Assembly (NCBI GenBank): GCA_002695035.1
Contig: NZNU01000056.1
Coordinates: 18,109-53,684 of the forward strand
Direction: 5' to 3'
Origin: Micavibrio sp.
GTDB lineage: Bacteria; Pseudomonadota; Alphaproteobacteria; Micavibrionales; Micavibrionaceae
Length of the DNA: 35,576 nucleotides
The number at the start of each line of letters is the position of its first letter. Positions within the stretch are counted from its first letter, which is position 1. The translations under genes and the position numbers were made by a program. Shown here piece after piece: positions 1-8,108 of this stretch. Below the pieces are notes generated by a model. The model had not been told where the DNA came from. It worked only from the letters and a program-made list of their open reading frames with translations, and did not search any database.

Positions 1-498
1 GATATAATTGCTGAGGACAGATCTGTCAGGCAAATGATGTATAACCTTTTCTCGAATGCCGTGAAGTTTACACCTAACGGGGGAAGCGTCACTCTTAAAT
101 CGGCGTTTGATGAAAATGACAATCTCCTGATATCTATTGTCGATACAGGGGTAGGCCTATCAGAAGAAGAATTGAAAAGGGCCACCCAGCCATTTGATAT
201 CATGGAAGGAGACCATTCACGCGATAAATATGGTATGGGGCTCGGCCTAACACTTGTGAAAATGCTGATAGAATTACATGATGGAGAGCTTCGCCTTGAA
301 TCAGAAAAAGATAAAGGTACAACCGCGACACTGCTATTCCCGAAAGAACGCGTAAGGATGAGTAATAAGAGTAAATCCGGCTCTGATCGCCCACAGTCTG
401 CGCAAGACGAACAAGGGGAGCAGGAAAACGAAGAAATCAGGCAGGATAAGAGTTATCAGGAAGCCGATATTTTTGCGCCGCCTAAAAGTCTTCAGTAA
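1..498 (+). CDS. Sensor histidine kinase, C-terminal fragment (5' end outside window)
   Basis: The reading frame is open from base 1, so the gene starts upstream; 165 codons are visible. They hold the ATP-binding (HATPase_c) domain of a two-component sensor kinase, which phosphorylates its own histidine and passes the phosphate to a response regulator. The N box is seen as NLFSNAVKFTPNGG, the G1 box as DTGVGL and the G2 box as GMGLGLTLVKML. After the domain comes a hydrophilic, charged tail of about 45 residues rich in S, Q, E and D, with no recognisable fold. The phospho-acceptor histidine and any sensor or membrane domain are outside the window, so the signal and partner regulator cannot be named. 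The last 17 bases overlap the 3' end of recX on the other strand. Confidence 0.9.
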   Translation, partial: DIIAEDRSVRQMMYNLFSNAVKFTPNGGSVTLKSAFDENDNLLISIVDTGVGLSEEELKRATQPFDIMEGDHSRDKYGMGLGLTLVKMLIELHDGELRLESEKDKGTTATLLFPKERVRMSNKSKSGSDRPQSAQDEQGEQENEEIRQDKSYQEADIFAPPKSLQ

Positions 499-1141
499 AA
501 GAAAAAAGTATATCCTGAGCCTCTTCCAAGCTCATATCCAGGGCTTTTTGACATACTGGGTAGGAAAAACCGTTTCTGGCCAGCAGCGCCAGTGTTTTTC
601 GGTTCAAATCTTGTTCTTCTTCACTACCCGAAACAGGCTTTTTGTTACCCGTGAGAAAGGGGCCGCGCCGCCGCCGCTTCAAAAGCTTCACTGCGGACTT
701 TAGCTCTTCAGTGTCACTTGCAAGTTGGAGCATCTTGTCTTCAGTAGGTACATGCAATATACCTTTTTCCCTTAACTTGGCTTTTATCTTTAAAGCCGAA
801 GCACCTCTGGCTTTCAATGATCTTATGATGGATGATGTATAAGCCTCATCATTCAAATACCCGAGACGCTGGAAATCTTCTACAACTTCATCCAAATATG
901 TATTGGCCTCCTCGTTTAAAGGACTCCCGTGATAATCAATCGATTTTTTGATTTTACGCGCCATCACTTTCCGAAAATGAAATGTGCTGGCAGGAAATCT
1001 CTGTAGATAATATAGTCCCGCATTCGTCAAATAGCGCTTGGATATTTTTTTTGGTGGCCTCTTCTGCCGTTTCTTTTCTTTCGCAGAGCTGCCAGCTTCT
1101 TTTTGAATTTCTTGTATTTGGGATTGTCTGTCATCAGTCAT
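482..1141 (-). CDS. recX: Regulatory protein RecX
   Basis: RecX binds RecA filaments and usually limits RecA recombinase activity. The 219-residue protein has a lysine/arginine-rich N-terminus (about residues 15-40), then RecX-type three-helix repeats: TNAGLYYLQRFPAST starts the first, and YLNDEAYTSSIIRSLKARG matches the highly conserved central RecX helix pair (family pattern ylDDerfA..w...R...G). The C-terminal third is less conserved and includes a basic run (KLLKRRRRG). Length is in the upper part of the family range because of the basic N-terminal extension. recA is not in this window. No clear ribosome-binding site precedes the ATG, so the exact start is less certain than the identity. 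Confidence 0.85.
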   Translation of the reverse strand: MTDDRQSQIQEIQKEAGSSAKEKKRQKRPPKKISKRYLTNAGLYYLQRFPASTFHFRKVMARKIKKSIDYHGSPLNEEANTYLDEVVEDFQRLGYLNDEAYTSSIIRSLKARGASALKIKAKLREKGILHVPTEDKMLQLASDTEELKSAVKLLKRRRRGPFLTGNKKPVSGSEEEQDLNRKTLALLARNGFSYPVCQKALDMSLEEAQDILFSFTEDF

Positions 1142-1221
1142 AAGAGTATAAAACCGTATCAGGGTCAGAATAGATATTCAAAGTTTACCCCAGAAAAAAC
1201 AGAAACTAAAGAAATGTAACC

Positions 1222-2016
1222 ATGTCATCATATGAATTAAGAGAATTTGGCGCAATCAACGTGACGGGTCTTTTGACCTTCCTTCGCAAGGAAGTCCAGA
1301 GATTTCTGGCTGTATATATGCAAACCCTCATTGCACCTGTTATAACGATGGCACTGTATTACCTTGTCTTTGCGTTGGCCATGGGTGGTATGGGCCGGGA
1401 AGTGGAAGGGATACCTTTCATGAGTTTTATCGCGCCCGGTCTTATTATCATGACGATGGCCCAGAATGCTTTTGCCAATACTTCATCCTCAATGGTTATT
1501 GCCAAAGTGCAGGGAAATATTGTTGATATTCTTATGCCGCCTTTATCTGCAACGGAAATATTTCTTGGATATGCCGGCGGGTCGGTTATACGGGGTCTTC
1601 TTATAGGAAGTTTGAGCTTTATCGCTCTGCTTATATTCACCGACACCAGAGTCGACAATGTTTTTATGCTTCTTATATTTGGTTTTCTCGGCACATTGAT
1701 GCTGGGCACTATGGGACTTATTGGCGGGATCTGGTCTGACAAATTTGATCACATTGCCGCAGTTACCAATTTCGTGATTACACCGCTGGCGTTCTTGTCT
1801 GGTACATTCTACGCGCTGGACAGTCTACCCGGAATCTGGAGAACAATTGCTTTATACAATCCATTCTTTCATATGATTAACGGTTTCCGGTTCGGGGCAA
1901 CAGGTATTACAGAAACTAACATAAACATATCTGTTCTGTTTCTGATTTTTGTTAATATGGTTTTATCAGGTATAGCTTTGCGCATGTTGAAATCTGGATA
2001 TAAATTGAAGTCATAA
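1222..2016 (+). CDS. ABC-2 type transporter permease
   Basis: A 264-residue polytopic inner-membrane protein of the ABC2_membrane family, which exports polysaccharides, lipids or drugs. The family signature is visible: an amphipathic N-terminus (FLRKEVQRFLAVYMQTLIAP), a GLIIMTMAQNAFANTSSSMVIAKVQGNIVDILMPP-like cytoplasmic loop (split here: SSSMVIAKVQGNIVDILMPP), and about six hydrophobic segments. The PLAFLSGTFYALDSLP stretch followed by YNPFFHMINGFRFG is the conserved last periplasmic helix-loop of NodJ/YadH-like permeases. No ATP-binding subunit lies next to it: upstream is recX on the other strand and downstream is hslO, so its ATPase must be encoded elsewhere. The substrate cannot be told from sequence. 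hslO starts only 3 bases after the stop, which suggests cotranscription. Confidence 0.87.
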   Translation: MSSYELREFGAINVTGLLTFLRKEVQRFLAVYMQTLIAPVITMALYYLVFALAMGGMGREVEGIPFMSFIAPGLIIMTMAQNAFANTSSSMVIAKVQGNIVDILMPPLSATEIFLGYAGGSVIRGLLIGSLSFIALLIFTDTRVDNVFMLLIFGFLGTLMLGTMGLIGGIWSDKFDHIAAVTNFVITPLAFLSGTFYALDSLPGIWRTIALYNPFFHMINGFRFGATGITETNINISVLFLIFVNMVLSGIALRMLKSGYKLKS

Positions 2017-2019
2017 ATT

Positions 2020-2961
2020 ATGAGCGATAAGAAAACATCAAAGGATACGGGCGATGAGATTGTGGAATTTCCACTGCCTGAGGACAATATTATCCAGACT
2101 TTCCAGTTGGAAGTCTCCTCTATACGTGGTCGTGTATTGAGGCTGGGCAGCGTACTGAACGATATCCTCGACCCACATGATTATCCTGATCCAATAGCCA
2201 GGCTGACGGGGCAAACCGCGTGTCTTACCCTGATATTGTCATCAATCTTGAAATATGATGGCATATTCACCTTGCAAATACAGGGCGATGGGCCGATTGC
2301 CATGCTTGTCTCAGATGTAGACCAGGACGGAAAGGTGCGCGCCTGCGCCCATTTTAATCAGGAAAAATATGAAGCGATCGAAAACCCAGGCGAAGCCAGT
2401 CTGAAGGATTTCTTTGGGAAAGGGTATTTGGCATTTACTGTGGATCAGGGGCCCGATACGGAAACCTATCAAGGCATAGTCGGGCTTGAAGGGGAAACAC
2501 TCGAAGAGTGTGTCGCACATTATTTCAGCCAATCAGAACAGCTTGAGACTGTCATTAAACTTTCTTTGGAAAGAAAAAATAAGGAATGGCGTGCAGGAGC
2601 TATCATGGTTCAGCGTATGCCGATTGATCCTGTTACAGCACAAAATGAAATGGTCAAACATGTAGATGAGGATTGGAATCGTACCAACATACTTCTGCAA
2701 ACTGTGACGGATAAGGAGTTGTTAGACCAAAGGTTGCATGAAAACACATTGTTAATGCGGCTTTTCCATGAGGAAGGTGTGCGCGTTTACTCACCGGTAG
2801 AAGTGGAAAAAGGTTGTCGCTGCTCAACCGATAAGCTGCTTTCCGTCTTGGCATCTTTACCAAAGGATGATCTTGATCACATTACTGTGGAGGGTAAGGT
2901 CGAAATAACTTGTGAGTTTTGCAGCCAGACGTTTAAACTGGATCCACCAGAACAAGAATAG
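2020..2961 (+). CDS. hslO: Redox-regulated chaperone Hsp33
   Basis: Hsp33 is a cytoplasmic holdase activated by oxidative stress: four cysteines bind zinc when reduced and form disulfides on oxidation, unfolding the linker and exposing client-binding surface. The 313-residue protein shows the N-terminal HSP33 core (ARLTGQTACLTLILSSILKYDG, then GDGPIAMLVSDVDQDGKVRACAHF) and a complete redox switch: C266-x-C268 in GCRCS and C298-x2-C301 in CEFC, with 29 residues between the motifs, as in the family. It starts 3 bases after the permease stop and is followed 7 bases later by the lipoprotein start, so the three genes probably form one transcription unit. Confidence 0.96.
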   Translation: MSDKKTSKDTGDEIVEFPLPEDNIIQTFQLEVSSIRGRVLRLGSVLNDILDPHDYPDPIARLTGQTACLTLILSSILKYDGIFTLQIQGDGPIAMLVSDVDQDGKVRACAHFNQEKYEAIENPGEASLKDFFGKGYLAFTVDQGPDTETYQGIVGLEGETLEECVAHYFSQSEQLETVIKLSLERKNKEWRAGAIMVQRMPIDPVTAQNEMVKHVDEDWNRTNILLQTVTDKELLDQRLHENTLLMRLFHEEGVRVYSPVEVEKGCRCSTDKLLSVLASLPKDDLDHITVEGKVEITCEFCSQTFKLDPPEQE

Positions 2962-2968
2962 GATTTTG

Positions 2969-3589
2969 ATGATTCTTATTTTGAAGAGATATTGTTTCTT
3001 CCTTATTACGCTGTTTTTGGCAGCATGCAGCAGCGCACTTTACAGTGAAAGCACGGCACTCCCCTATTTGACCTACGCCAACTATCCAACCATATATTTG
3101 CCTGTCGGTGATGTGAATTTAACTGATGTGCCCGCGACGATTAATGAAAAAAATGAAACGGTCATCGTCTTTCCCGTCTCACCTGTTACCGAATTCAATA
3201 AATATTTCAGGCAGAGATTCGCCGCCGATCGGCCTGATGATGCATCTAATATGACGATAAGTTATCAAAAACTTGATACAGAAATCGTTGAAATCAAAAA
3301 TGAGTCTGCGCCCTTCATGGAAAAAATGTTTCAACCCTTTGCAGGTGTAACCCGGTTTAGTATCGAAGGCGTTGTTGAGTTTAATATTGAGAAATGTTCC
3401 GATACCCTTGAAAGACTGAATCAGGTCTATAAATTCAAAAAAGAGACACAGCTTAGTAATTACCTAAGCCCCTATGAACGTGATTTGGAATTAATCAAGC
3501 TTATTGAAAACACTATTAAGAGCTTTGATCCCGAGCTTACCCAAAGTGCCCGCAAATTGGCAGCTCAGTGTAAAAGAGGAATGTACTAA
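2969..3589 (+). CDS. Putative lipoprotein of unknown function
   Basis: I do not recognise a family. The protein (206 residues from the ATG at 2969) begins with a lipoprotein signal, ILKRYCFFLITLFLAACSS, whose LAAC lipobox places the lipidated cysteine near residue 19. The frame continues upstream to an ATG at 2912 inside hslO, but that start would put a basic, non-signal stretch before the signal peptide, so 2969 is preferred. The mature part is hydrophilic; residues roughly 30-130 look beta-rich and the C-terminal third helical (YLSPYERDLELIKLIENTIK). Two more cysteines (in EKCSD and AAQCK) could form a disulfide in the periplasm. Its stop overlaps the trkH stop by 4 bases, tail to tail. Confidence 0.7.
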   Translation: MILILKRYCFFLITLFLAACSSALYSESTALPYLTYANYPTIYLPVGDVNLTDVPATINEKNETVIVFPVSPVTEFNKYFRQRFAADRPDDASNMTISYQKLDTEIVEIKNESAPFMEKMFQPFAGVTRFSIEGVVEFNIEKCSDTLERLNQVYKFKKETQLSNYLSPYERDLELIKLIENTIKSFDPELTQSARKLAAQCKRGMY

Positions 3590-5031
3590 CGATTTCTCCA
3601 GAAAAGCGGCGTTATCACAACGTAAAGCGTAAACAGCTCTAGCCTACCCAGCATCATGCCCAGGCTCAGGATCCATTTGGATATATCAGGAAGATCTTTA
3701 AATGTTCCTGACGGGCCGATTGTGTTCCCCAGTCCCGGCCCTACGTTAGAGATAGATGTGGCCGCTCCTGACAAGGCTGTTACAGGATCAAGCCCGGTAA
3801 TAAAAAGTAATACGGCAATTAGGGCAAAGGTTAGAAAATAAAGAAAAACAAAGCCGGTCACAGATAGCAATACACTGTCTGAGACAGGGCTGTTGTTAAA
3901 TTTAATCGTAAATACCCCGTGCGGGTGTATTAGCCTTTTTAACTGAACTTTGAGTGTTTCAAAAAGGATTTGGTACCGGAAAACCTTTACAGAGCATGTG
4001 GTAGAGCCCGCACAGCCGCCGATAAACATAAGACAAAACATCAATATGGTGGGAAAACTCCCCCATTCCTGAAAATCACTCAATCCGTAACCGGTGCCTG
4101 TAATAATTACGGTCACATGGAATACGGCCTGCCTTAGGGAGTGTAATAAATCCAACCCCATATAAGAAACTTTGTAAAGGGTAAGAAGGCCTACGGCGAC
4201 AAAGACGATTGACAGGAATACCCGAACCTGTGAGTCCGCGAGAAGAGAAACCCTGTCACCTTTCAAGAGTTTCAAATACAGTACGAAGGGCAGGGCACTG
4301 ATAAGTATGAACACAGTGGCTACGATATCTGCATAAGTCCCCTCAAAAGCACCGAAGGAGGCATCTCGTGTAGAAAATCCGCCTGTGGCAATGGTTGTCA
4401 TCGCATGGGCAATCGCATCAAACATAGACAGGCCGCTTACGCGATAGGCAAATGTGCAAACGAAAGTCAGGAATAAATATATAATTGTGATAAAGAGGGC
4501 AAGCTCGGCAGCGCGAGGGACAGCTTTTTCATTTTCAGATGACTCAGTCTTGAAAAGCTGCATTCCCCCAAGTTTTAGAAAGGGGAACATTGAAAGTGCT
4601 GTCACAATGATCCCGATCCCACCAAGCCATTGAAGTATTGAACGCCACATCAAGAGTCCCGGCGGAGCACTGTCCAGTCCAACAATAACAGTTGATCCTG
4701 TTGTGGTAATTCCCGAGATCGCTTCAAATAAAGCGTCAGTGAAAGACAATTCAAGTTCAGAAAACCATAAAGGGAAACTGGCAAATAATGACAAGGTCAG
4801 CCAGCATAAGCTTGTGAGCATAAAACCCTGTCGTATCGATATGGTCACCTTTTCAGCAGAGGACATGGTAAAAACCAGCATACCACCAGCAAAACATGTC
4901 AGAAATCCGCAGCTTGCAAAAACAATCCATCCCTGATTCTTGAAATGCAGGTCGACCAGCATAGGGAAAACCATACTGGCTCCTAGAATGGCCAGCAAAA
5001 TGCCTACTACAAATAAAACGGGTCTGTGCAT
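3586..5031 (-). CDS. trkH: TrkH-family potassium uptake protein
   Basis: The membrane, ion-conducting subunit of a Trk/Ktr-type K+ uptake system. At 481 residues it matches TrkH length (E. coli about 483). It is strongly hydrophobic throughout, with the four quasi-repeated M1-P-M2 units and their pore-loop glycines visible as SGITTTGSTV, TIATGGFSTRD, ITGTGYGLSDF and SNVGPGLGNT. A cytoplasmic conserved segment TTCSVKVFRYQIL follows the third loop. The NAD-binding partner TrkA is not in this window. A 111-base gap with a terminator separates it from the upstream minus-strand OmpA gene, so it has its own promoter or depends on readthrough. I see no obvious Shine-Dalgarno site before the ATG. Confidence 0.94.
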   Translation of the reverse strand: MHRPVLFVVGILLAILGASMVFPMLVDLHFKNQGWIVFASCGFLTCFAGGMLVFTMSSAEKVTISIRQGFMLTSLCWLTLSLFASFPLWFSELELSFTDALFEAISGITTTGSTVIVGLDSAPPGLLMWRSILQWLGGIGIIVTALSMFPFLKLGGMQLFKTESSENEKAVPRAAELALFITIIYLFLTFVCTFAYRVSGLSMFDAIAHAMTTIATGGFSTRDASFGAFEGTYADIVATVFILISALPFVLYLKLLKGDRVSLLADSQVRVFLSIVFVAVGLLTLYKVSYMGLDLLHSLRQAVFHVTVIITGTGYGLSDFQEWGSFPTILMFCLMFIGGCAGSTTCSVKVFRYQILFETLKVQLKRLIHPHGVFTIKFNNSPVSDSVLLSVTGFVFLYFLTFALIAVLLFITGLDPVTALSGAATSISNVGPGLGNTIGPSGTFKDLPDISKWILSLGMMLGRLELFTLYVVITPLFWRNR

Positions 5032-5087
5032 ATGGTGGTAAAGGGATCTGGTTTGCTTTTAGAATTTATTTTCTTTTAGTTTAGGGT

Positions 5088-5117
5088 AAAAAAAAGCCGG
5101 GTACAAACCGGCTTTTT
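5088..5117 (-). terminator. Intrinsic terminator after the OmpA-type lipoprotein gene
   Basis: The arms AAAAAGCCGG (5091-5100) and CCGGCTTTTT (5108-5117) are perfectly complementary, with a 7-base loop. On the minus strand the hairpin begins 26 bases past the OmpA gene's stop and ends in a run of T, so it should end that transcript before trkH. The flanking A and T runs make it look bidirectional. It is the only clear intrinsic terminator I found in the window. Confidence 0.85.
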
Positions 5118-5142
5118 CACTATTCTTTATAAAAGTCTCTTC

Positions 5143-6057
5143 CTATTCGAATGAAACTTCAACGCGACGGTTGGCCGGCTCGCGCACACCATCAGGTGTT
5201 TGAACCATAAGCTGAGTTTCACCGCGGCTCTCGACTGTAATGTTTTCAGCAGGTACACCGCGCTGGATAAGTGCGTCACGAACTGAGTTCGCACGGCGCA
5301 TAGCCAATGCCTCGTTATAGCTGTTCGAGCCAGAAGCATCTGTGTGACCAATAACTTTAACGCGAGCTACGTTATTAGCTCTGATTTCTTCAGTTACTGA
5401 GTTCAAGACGTTGCTTCCGCTGTCAGCAATATTGGACTGGTCAAAATCAAAGAAAACAAGATATTTTGCATCTTCAATCTGCATAGGGCCTGCATCATCA
5501 ACATCAACGGCTGCAACCGGAGGCATGATATCATCAGGTGCCGGGGCAACTTCAGGAGCCGCGCCAACTTGTGCTTCCAAAGCGTTTAGAGCCTGCATGA
5601 ATTCAGACTTACAAGTTACGTTTTCCGGTGTGTACCAGTTTTCCTCTTCCTGCTCGATCCAGCAGTCATATTTAACTTGGGCTGTTGCGGCAAGCTGTGG
5701 AGCGATTTCACGTCCGCCACGGTTTAGGGCAGAGATCAATCTTGCACGTGCGGGCTGAAGCTCATTCACATCTTCTGTTCTTACATTCCAGTCGCTAATA
5801 GGCTCAGGCAAAACGGCGTGGCCTTTTGCAGAAACAAGTCCTTTACGGGCAAAATGCAGACCATCAGCATAATCTTTCTGACGTTCCTGATTCATATTTG
5901 AAAATTCACGGTACCCATCGGTCAGGTGTTGTGTGAAAGGGCTACCGACAGCTTGAGCTTCGGAAAGGGCTTCCATCTCGGTGTCGCTTTGAAATACGCC
6001 ACAAGCTGTCAACATGACCGCGACCAGGGCTAGGGTTAGGTAATTCTTATGTCTCAT
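5143..6057 (-). CDS. OmpA-family peptidoglycan-binding outer-membrane lipoprotein
   Basis: Predicted outer-membrane lipoprotein that anchors the envelope to peptidoglycan. From the ATG at 6057 (304 residues) it starts with a signal peptide ending in a lipobox, LALVAVMLTACG. An in-frame ATG lies 21 bases upstream, but AAGGAG sits 7 bases before 6057, so that start is preferred. The C-terminal OmpA/MotB domain (about residues 190-304) has the expected FFDFDQSNI strand, VKVIGHTDASGSNSYNEALAMRR-type core (GHTDASGSNSYNEALAMRRA) and the closing NRRVEVSF. The N-terminal half (about residues 20-160) is a separate region I cannot assign, with cysteines in KYDCW and VTCKSE that could pair; a Pro/Ala linker joins the halves. 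It stands alone, bounded by its own promoter region and a terminator. Confidence 0.88.
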   Translation of the reverse strand: MRHKNYLTLALVAVMLTACGVFQSDTEMEALSEAQAVGSPFTQHLTDGYREFSNMNQERQKDYADGLHFARKGLVSAKGHAVLPEPISDWNVRTEDVNELQPARARLISALNRGGREIAPQLAATAQVKYDCWIEQEEENWYTPENVTCKSEFMQALNALEAQVGAAPEVAPAPDDIMPPVAAVDVDDAGPMQIEDAKYLVFFDFDQSNIADSGSNVLNSVTEEIRANNVARVKVIGHTDASGSNSYNEALAMRRANSVRDALIQRGVPAENITVESRGETQLMVQTPDGVREPANRRVEVSFE

Positions 6058-6141
6058 TGAAGAGCTCCTTGTCATCATAATCCATTATGTTCTTAAAATC
6101 TTTACAGAGCGATAAATGTAAAAAGATTTATACAGTGCATA

Positions 6142-6170
6142 GTTTTAAAATGATCTGAGGATAAAGTCAA
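6142..6170 (-). promoter_or_regulatory. Candidate sigma-70 promoter for the OmpA-type lipoprotein gene
   Basis: On the minus strand TTGACT (6165-6170) and TAAAAC (6142-6147) are separated by 17 bases. This is a fair match to -35 and -10 consensus, placed about 85 bases upstream of the start codon at 6057. The rest of 6058-6337 is AT-rich, with no gene. Confidence 0.4.
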
Positions 6171-6230
6171 AGCCTATGTGATTGGCAGATATATATGTTT
6201 TGGACGAGTGTGATTTATTTGTTACAAAAC

Positions 6231-6259
6231 TTGACAAAAGTTTTTAATATCTTTAACAG
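6231..6259 (+). promoter_or_regulatory. Possible promoter for the DJ-1/PfpI-like gene
   Basis: A perfect -35 hexamer TTGACA at 6231-6236 is followed, 17 bases on, by only a weak -10 (TAACAG, 6254-6259). It lies about 80 bases before the start codon in a divergent spacer, so position and -35 are good but the -10 is poor. Confidence 0.3.
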
Positions 6260-6337
6260 AACATATCGAATATTAGTTACTTCACATATTCGGCCAAATT
6301 AATCAATCAGCTTAAATTCTTTAAGGAGATGAACTAT

Positions 6338-6820
6338 ATGAGTACACCTGCAATCGCCCCAATCGCTTTTCTCTTGGCAAATGGTTTCGAAGAAAGCACT
6401 TATGCCCAAGCCCAAAAAACAATGATAAAAAATGGTCTGGAGACAAAAGTGGTTGCTGCTGAAACGGCGGTTGTGAATGGTTGGGACGGTCAGGGCTGGG
6501 GATGTTTCTTCCCTATCGACAATGCTTTGAATAAGGCACTGGCTTATGATTTCTCAGGTCTTGTTATCCCAGGCAATAAACGCTCAATAGAAAAAATGCT
6601 GAAAACAGCTCATTCCCGCCGCTTCATTGAGGGATTCCTTACTGCGGGTAAACCCGTATTATGCGTTGGTGATACATCTGCATACACAGAGCTTCTTGCA
6701 GGCTATGAAGCATATGCCGACAGCATTATTTATGCACATGAGGACAACCTCACAGAAATGCTTTCAACTTTCACGTCAGCACTGAAAGAAGATGAGCTTG
6801 ATATTGCAGATGCTGCATAA
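6338..6820 (+). CDS. DJ-1/PfpI-family-like protein
   Basis: A 160-residue cytoplasmic protein with the shape of the DJ-1/PfpI branch of the glutamine-amidotransferase-like superfamily. Visible features are the first strand and acidic turn, IAFLLANGFEES (E18/E19, where DJ-1 has a conserved Glu), a DFSGLVIPGN strand, and a nucleophile-elbow-like KPVLCVGDTSA with C109. The His that follows the Cys in PfpI proteases is absent (CVGD instead of C-H-G). This argues against protease activity; deglycase, redox sensor or other roles remain open. Two in-frame ATGs exist at 6329 and 6338. AAGGAG (6323-6328) directly touches the first but lies 9 bases before the second, so 6338 is the start. prfB starts 19 bases after its stop. 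Confidence 0.7.
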   Translation: MSTPAIAPIAFLLANGFEESTYAQAQKTMIKNGLETKVVAAETAVVNGWDGQGWGCFFPIDNALNKALAYDFSGLVIPGNKRSIEKMLKTAHSRRFIEGFLTAGKPVLCVGDTSAYTELLAGYEAYADSIIYAHEDNLTEMLSTFTSALKEDELDIADAA

Positions 6821-6839
6821 TCCTGCTATTTGATTTTTC

Positions 6840-7953
6840 ATGAGTCAGGAAATACAAAATATTAAAGATTCCATAGAAGGTGGTCTTCACCTTCTAAGGA
6901 GGCATCTTTGACTGGGATCGTGCACTCCTAAGACTTGATGAGTTAACGTCCTTATCTGAATCCCCCACATTATGGGACGACCCCGATAAAGCGCAGAAAC
7001 TCATGCGCGAATTAAACCATCTTAAGGATCAGGTTGATACTGTTCGCCAGATAGAACAGGAATCAAGTGATTCCGTTGAGCTATTCGAGATGGCCAAGGA
7101 TGAGCAGGATAATGCTCTCATGAAGGAAATTGAGGGCTCCTTACAAAAACTTCAGGAAAAGACTCGGCGTTTACAGCTGTTGAGTCTTCTCTCAGGTGAG
7201 GCCGATATGTCAGATGCGTATCTTGAAGTCAATTCTGGTGCTGGCGGTACGGAAGCATGTGATTGGGCAGAAATGCTTCTGCGCATGTATGTTCGCTGGG
7301 CCGAAGCCCATAATTACAAGGTCGAATATATGGACCGAAGTGAGGGTGAAGAGGCCGGTATAAAATCCGCAACTATCAAAATCAGCGGAGAGATGGCTTA
7401 CGGATGGACAAAAACAGAAAGTGGCGTTCACAGGCTGGTGAGAATTTCGCCCTATGATTCCAATAGCCGCCGCCATACAAGTTTTGCGTCGGTTGCTGTT
7501 ACACCAGTTGTGTCAGAAGATATTGATGTGGATGTGCAGGAAAAAGACCTGCGTATTGATACCTATCGTTCCAGCGGAGCGGGCGGACAGCACGTAAATA
7601 CAACCGATAGTGCGGTGCGCATAACACATATACCGACAGGCATAGTGGTGGCTTGTCAGGCAGAACGCTCCCAGCATAAAAACCGTGCCTCAGCGATGAA
7701 TATGTTGAAAGCACGGCTTTATGAATTAGAGCTACAGCGTAAAGAATCTGAAAATGCCGAGGCCTATGACGAAAAAAGTGAGATAGGCTGGGGGCACCAG
7801 ATACGCTCATATGTTCTACACCCTTACCAAATGGTGAAGGACCTAAGAACAGGTGTTGAAAACACTCAGGCGCAAAATGTTCTCGACGGTGATCTGGACA
7901 AATATCTGGAGGCTGCTCTGGCGGCAAAAGCCGGCACCGCAAGAGATGATTGA
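6840..7953 (+). CDS. prfB: Peptide chain release factor 2 (programmed +1 frameshift)
   Basis: RF2 ends translation at UGA and UAA. The gene is split across two frames: 23 codons from ATG 6840 to CTT 6906-6908, then an in-frame TGA at 6909-6911; after skipping base 6909 the frame runs from GAC 6910 to 7953, giving about 370 residues (E. coli RF2 is 365). The second frame supplies the helical domain, the stop-recognition loop ISPYDSNSRRHTSF (SPY where E. coli has SPF) and the peptidyl-hydrolysis GGQ motif in SSGAGGQHVN. The conserved CQAERSQHKN and GWGHQIRSYVL follow. A start at 7003 would lose about 54 residues that match RF2, so the frameshifted model is the right one. Confidence 0.95.
6897..6912 (+). 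promoter_or_regulatory. prfB: Programmed +1 ribosomal frameshift site of prfB
   Basis: The site reads AGG AGG CAT CTT TGA C. An internal Shine-Dalgarno-like AGGAGG sits 3 bases before the CTT slippery codon, followed by the poorly terminated UGA-C context. This is the same arrangement as the E. coli prfB site (AGGGGG-UAU-CUU-UGA-C). In the known mechanism low RF2 lets the ribosome pause at UGA and slip +1, making more RF2, so the gene controls its own output. Confidence 0.95.
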
Positions 7954-8108
7954 TTTTCTCATAGCTTTTATGGCAAAAGATATCTGTTAAAGTTAACGTG
8001 TATGGGTAGTGACATATATAGAGAGAGTCGTTAGACTATGCTGGCTTTGCTATTCGGGTAAAGATTCGGTCAGGATAAAATCACACCATTAATGATAAAG
8101 TGCTAAAC

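Noticed and set aside
473-703. Plus-strand open frame of 76 codons opposite recX
   Set aside because: Lies wholly over recX, has no family resemblance and no ribosome-binding site; a shadow of a real gene.
7003-7953. prfB as a shorter gene starting at ATG 7003
   Set aside because: The upstream +1 frame encodes RF2-like residues and a textbook frameshift site, so the full frameshifted gene is the better model.
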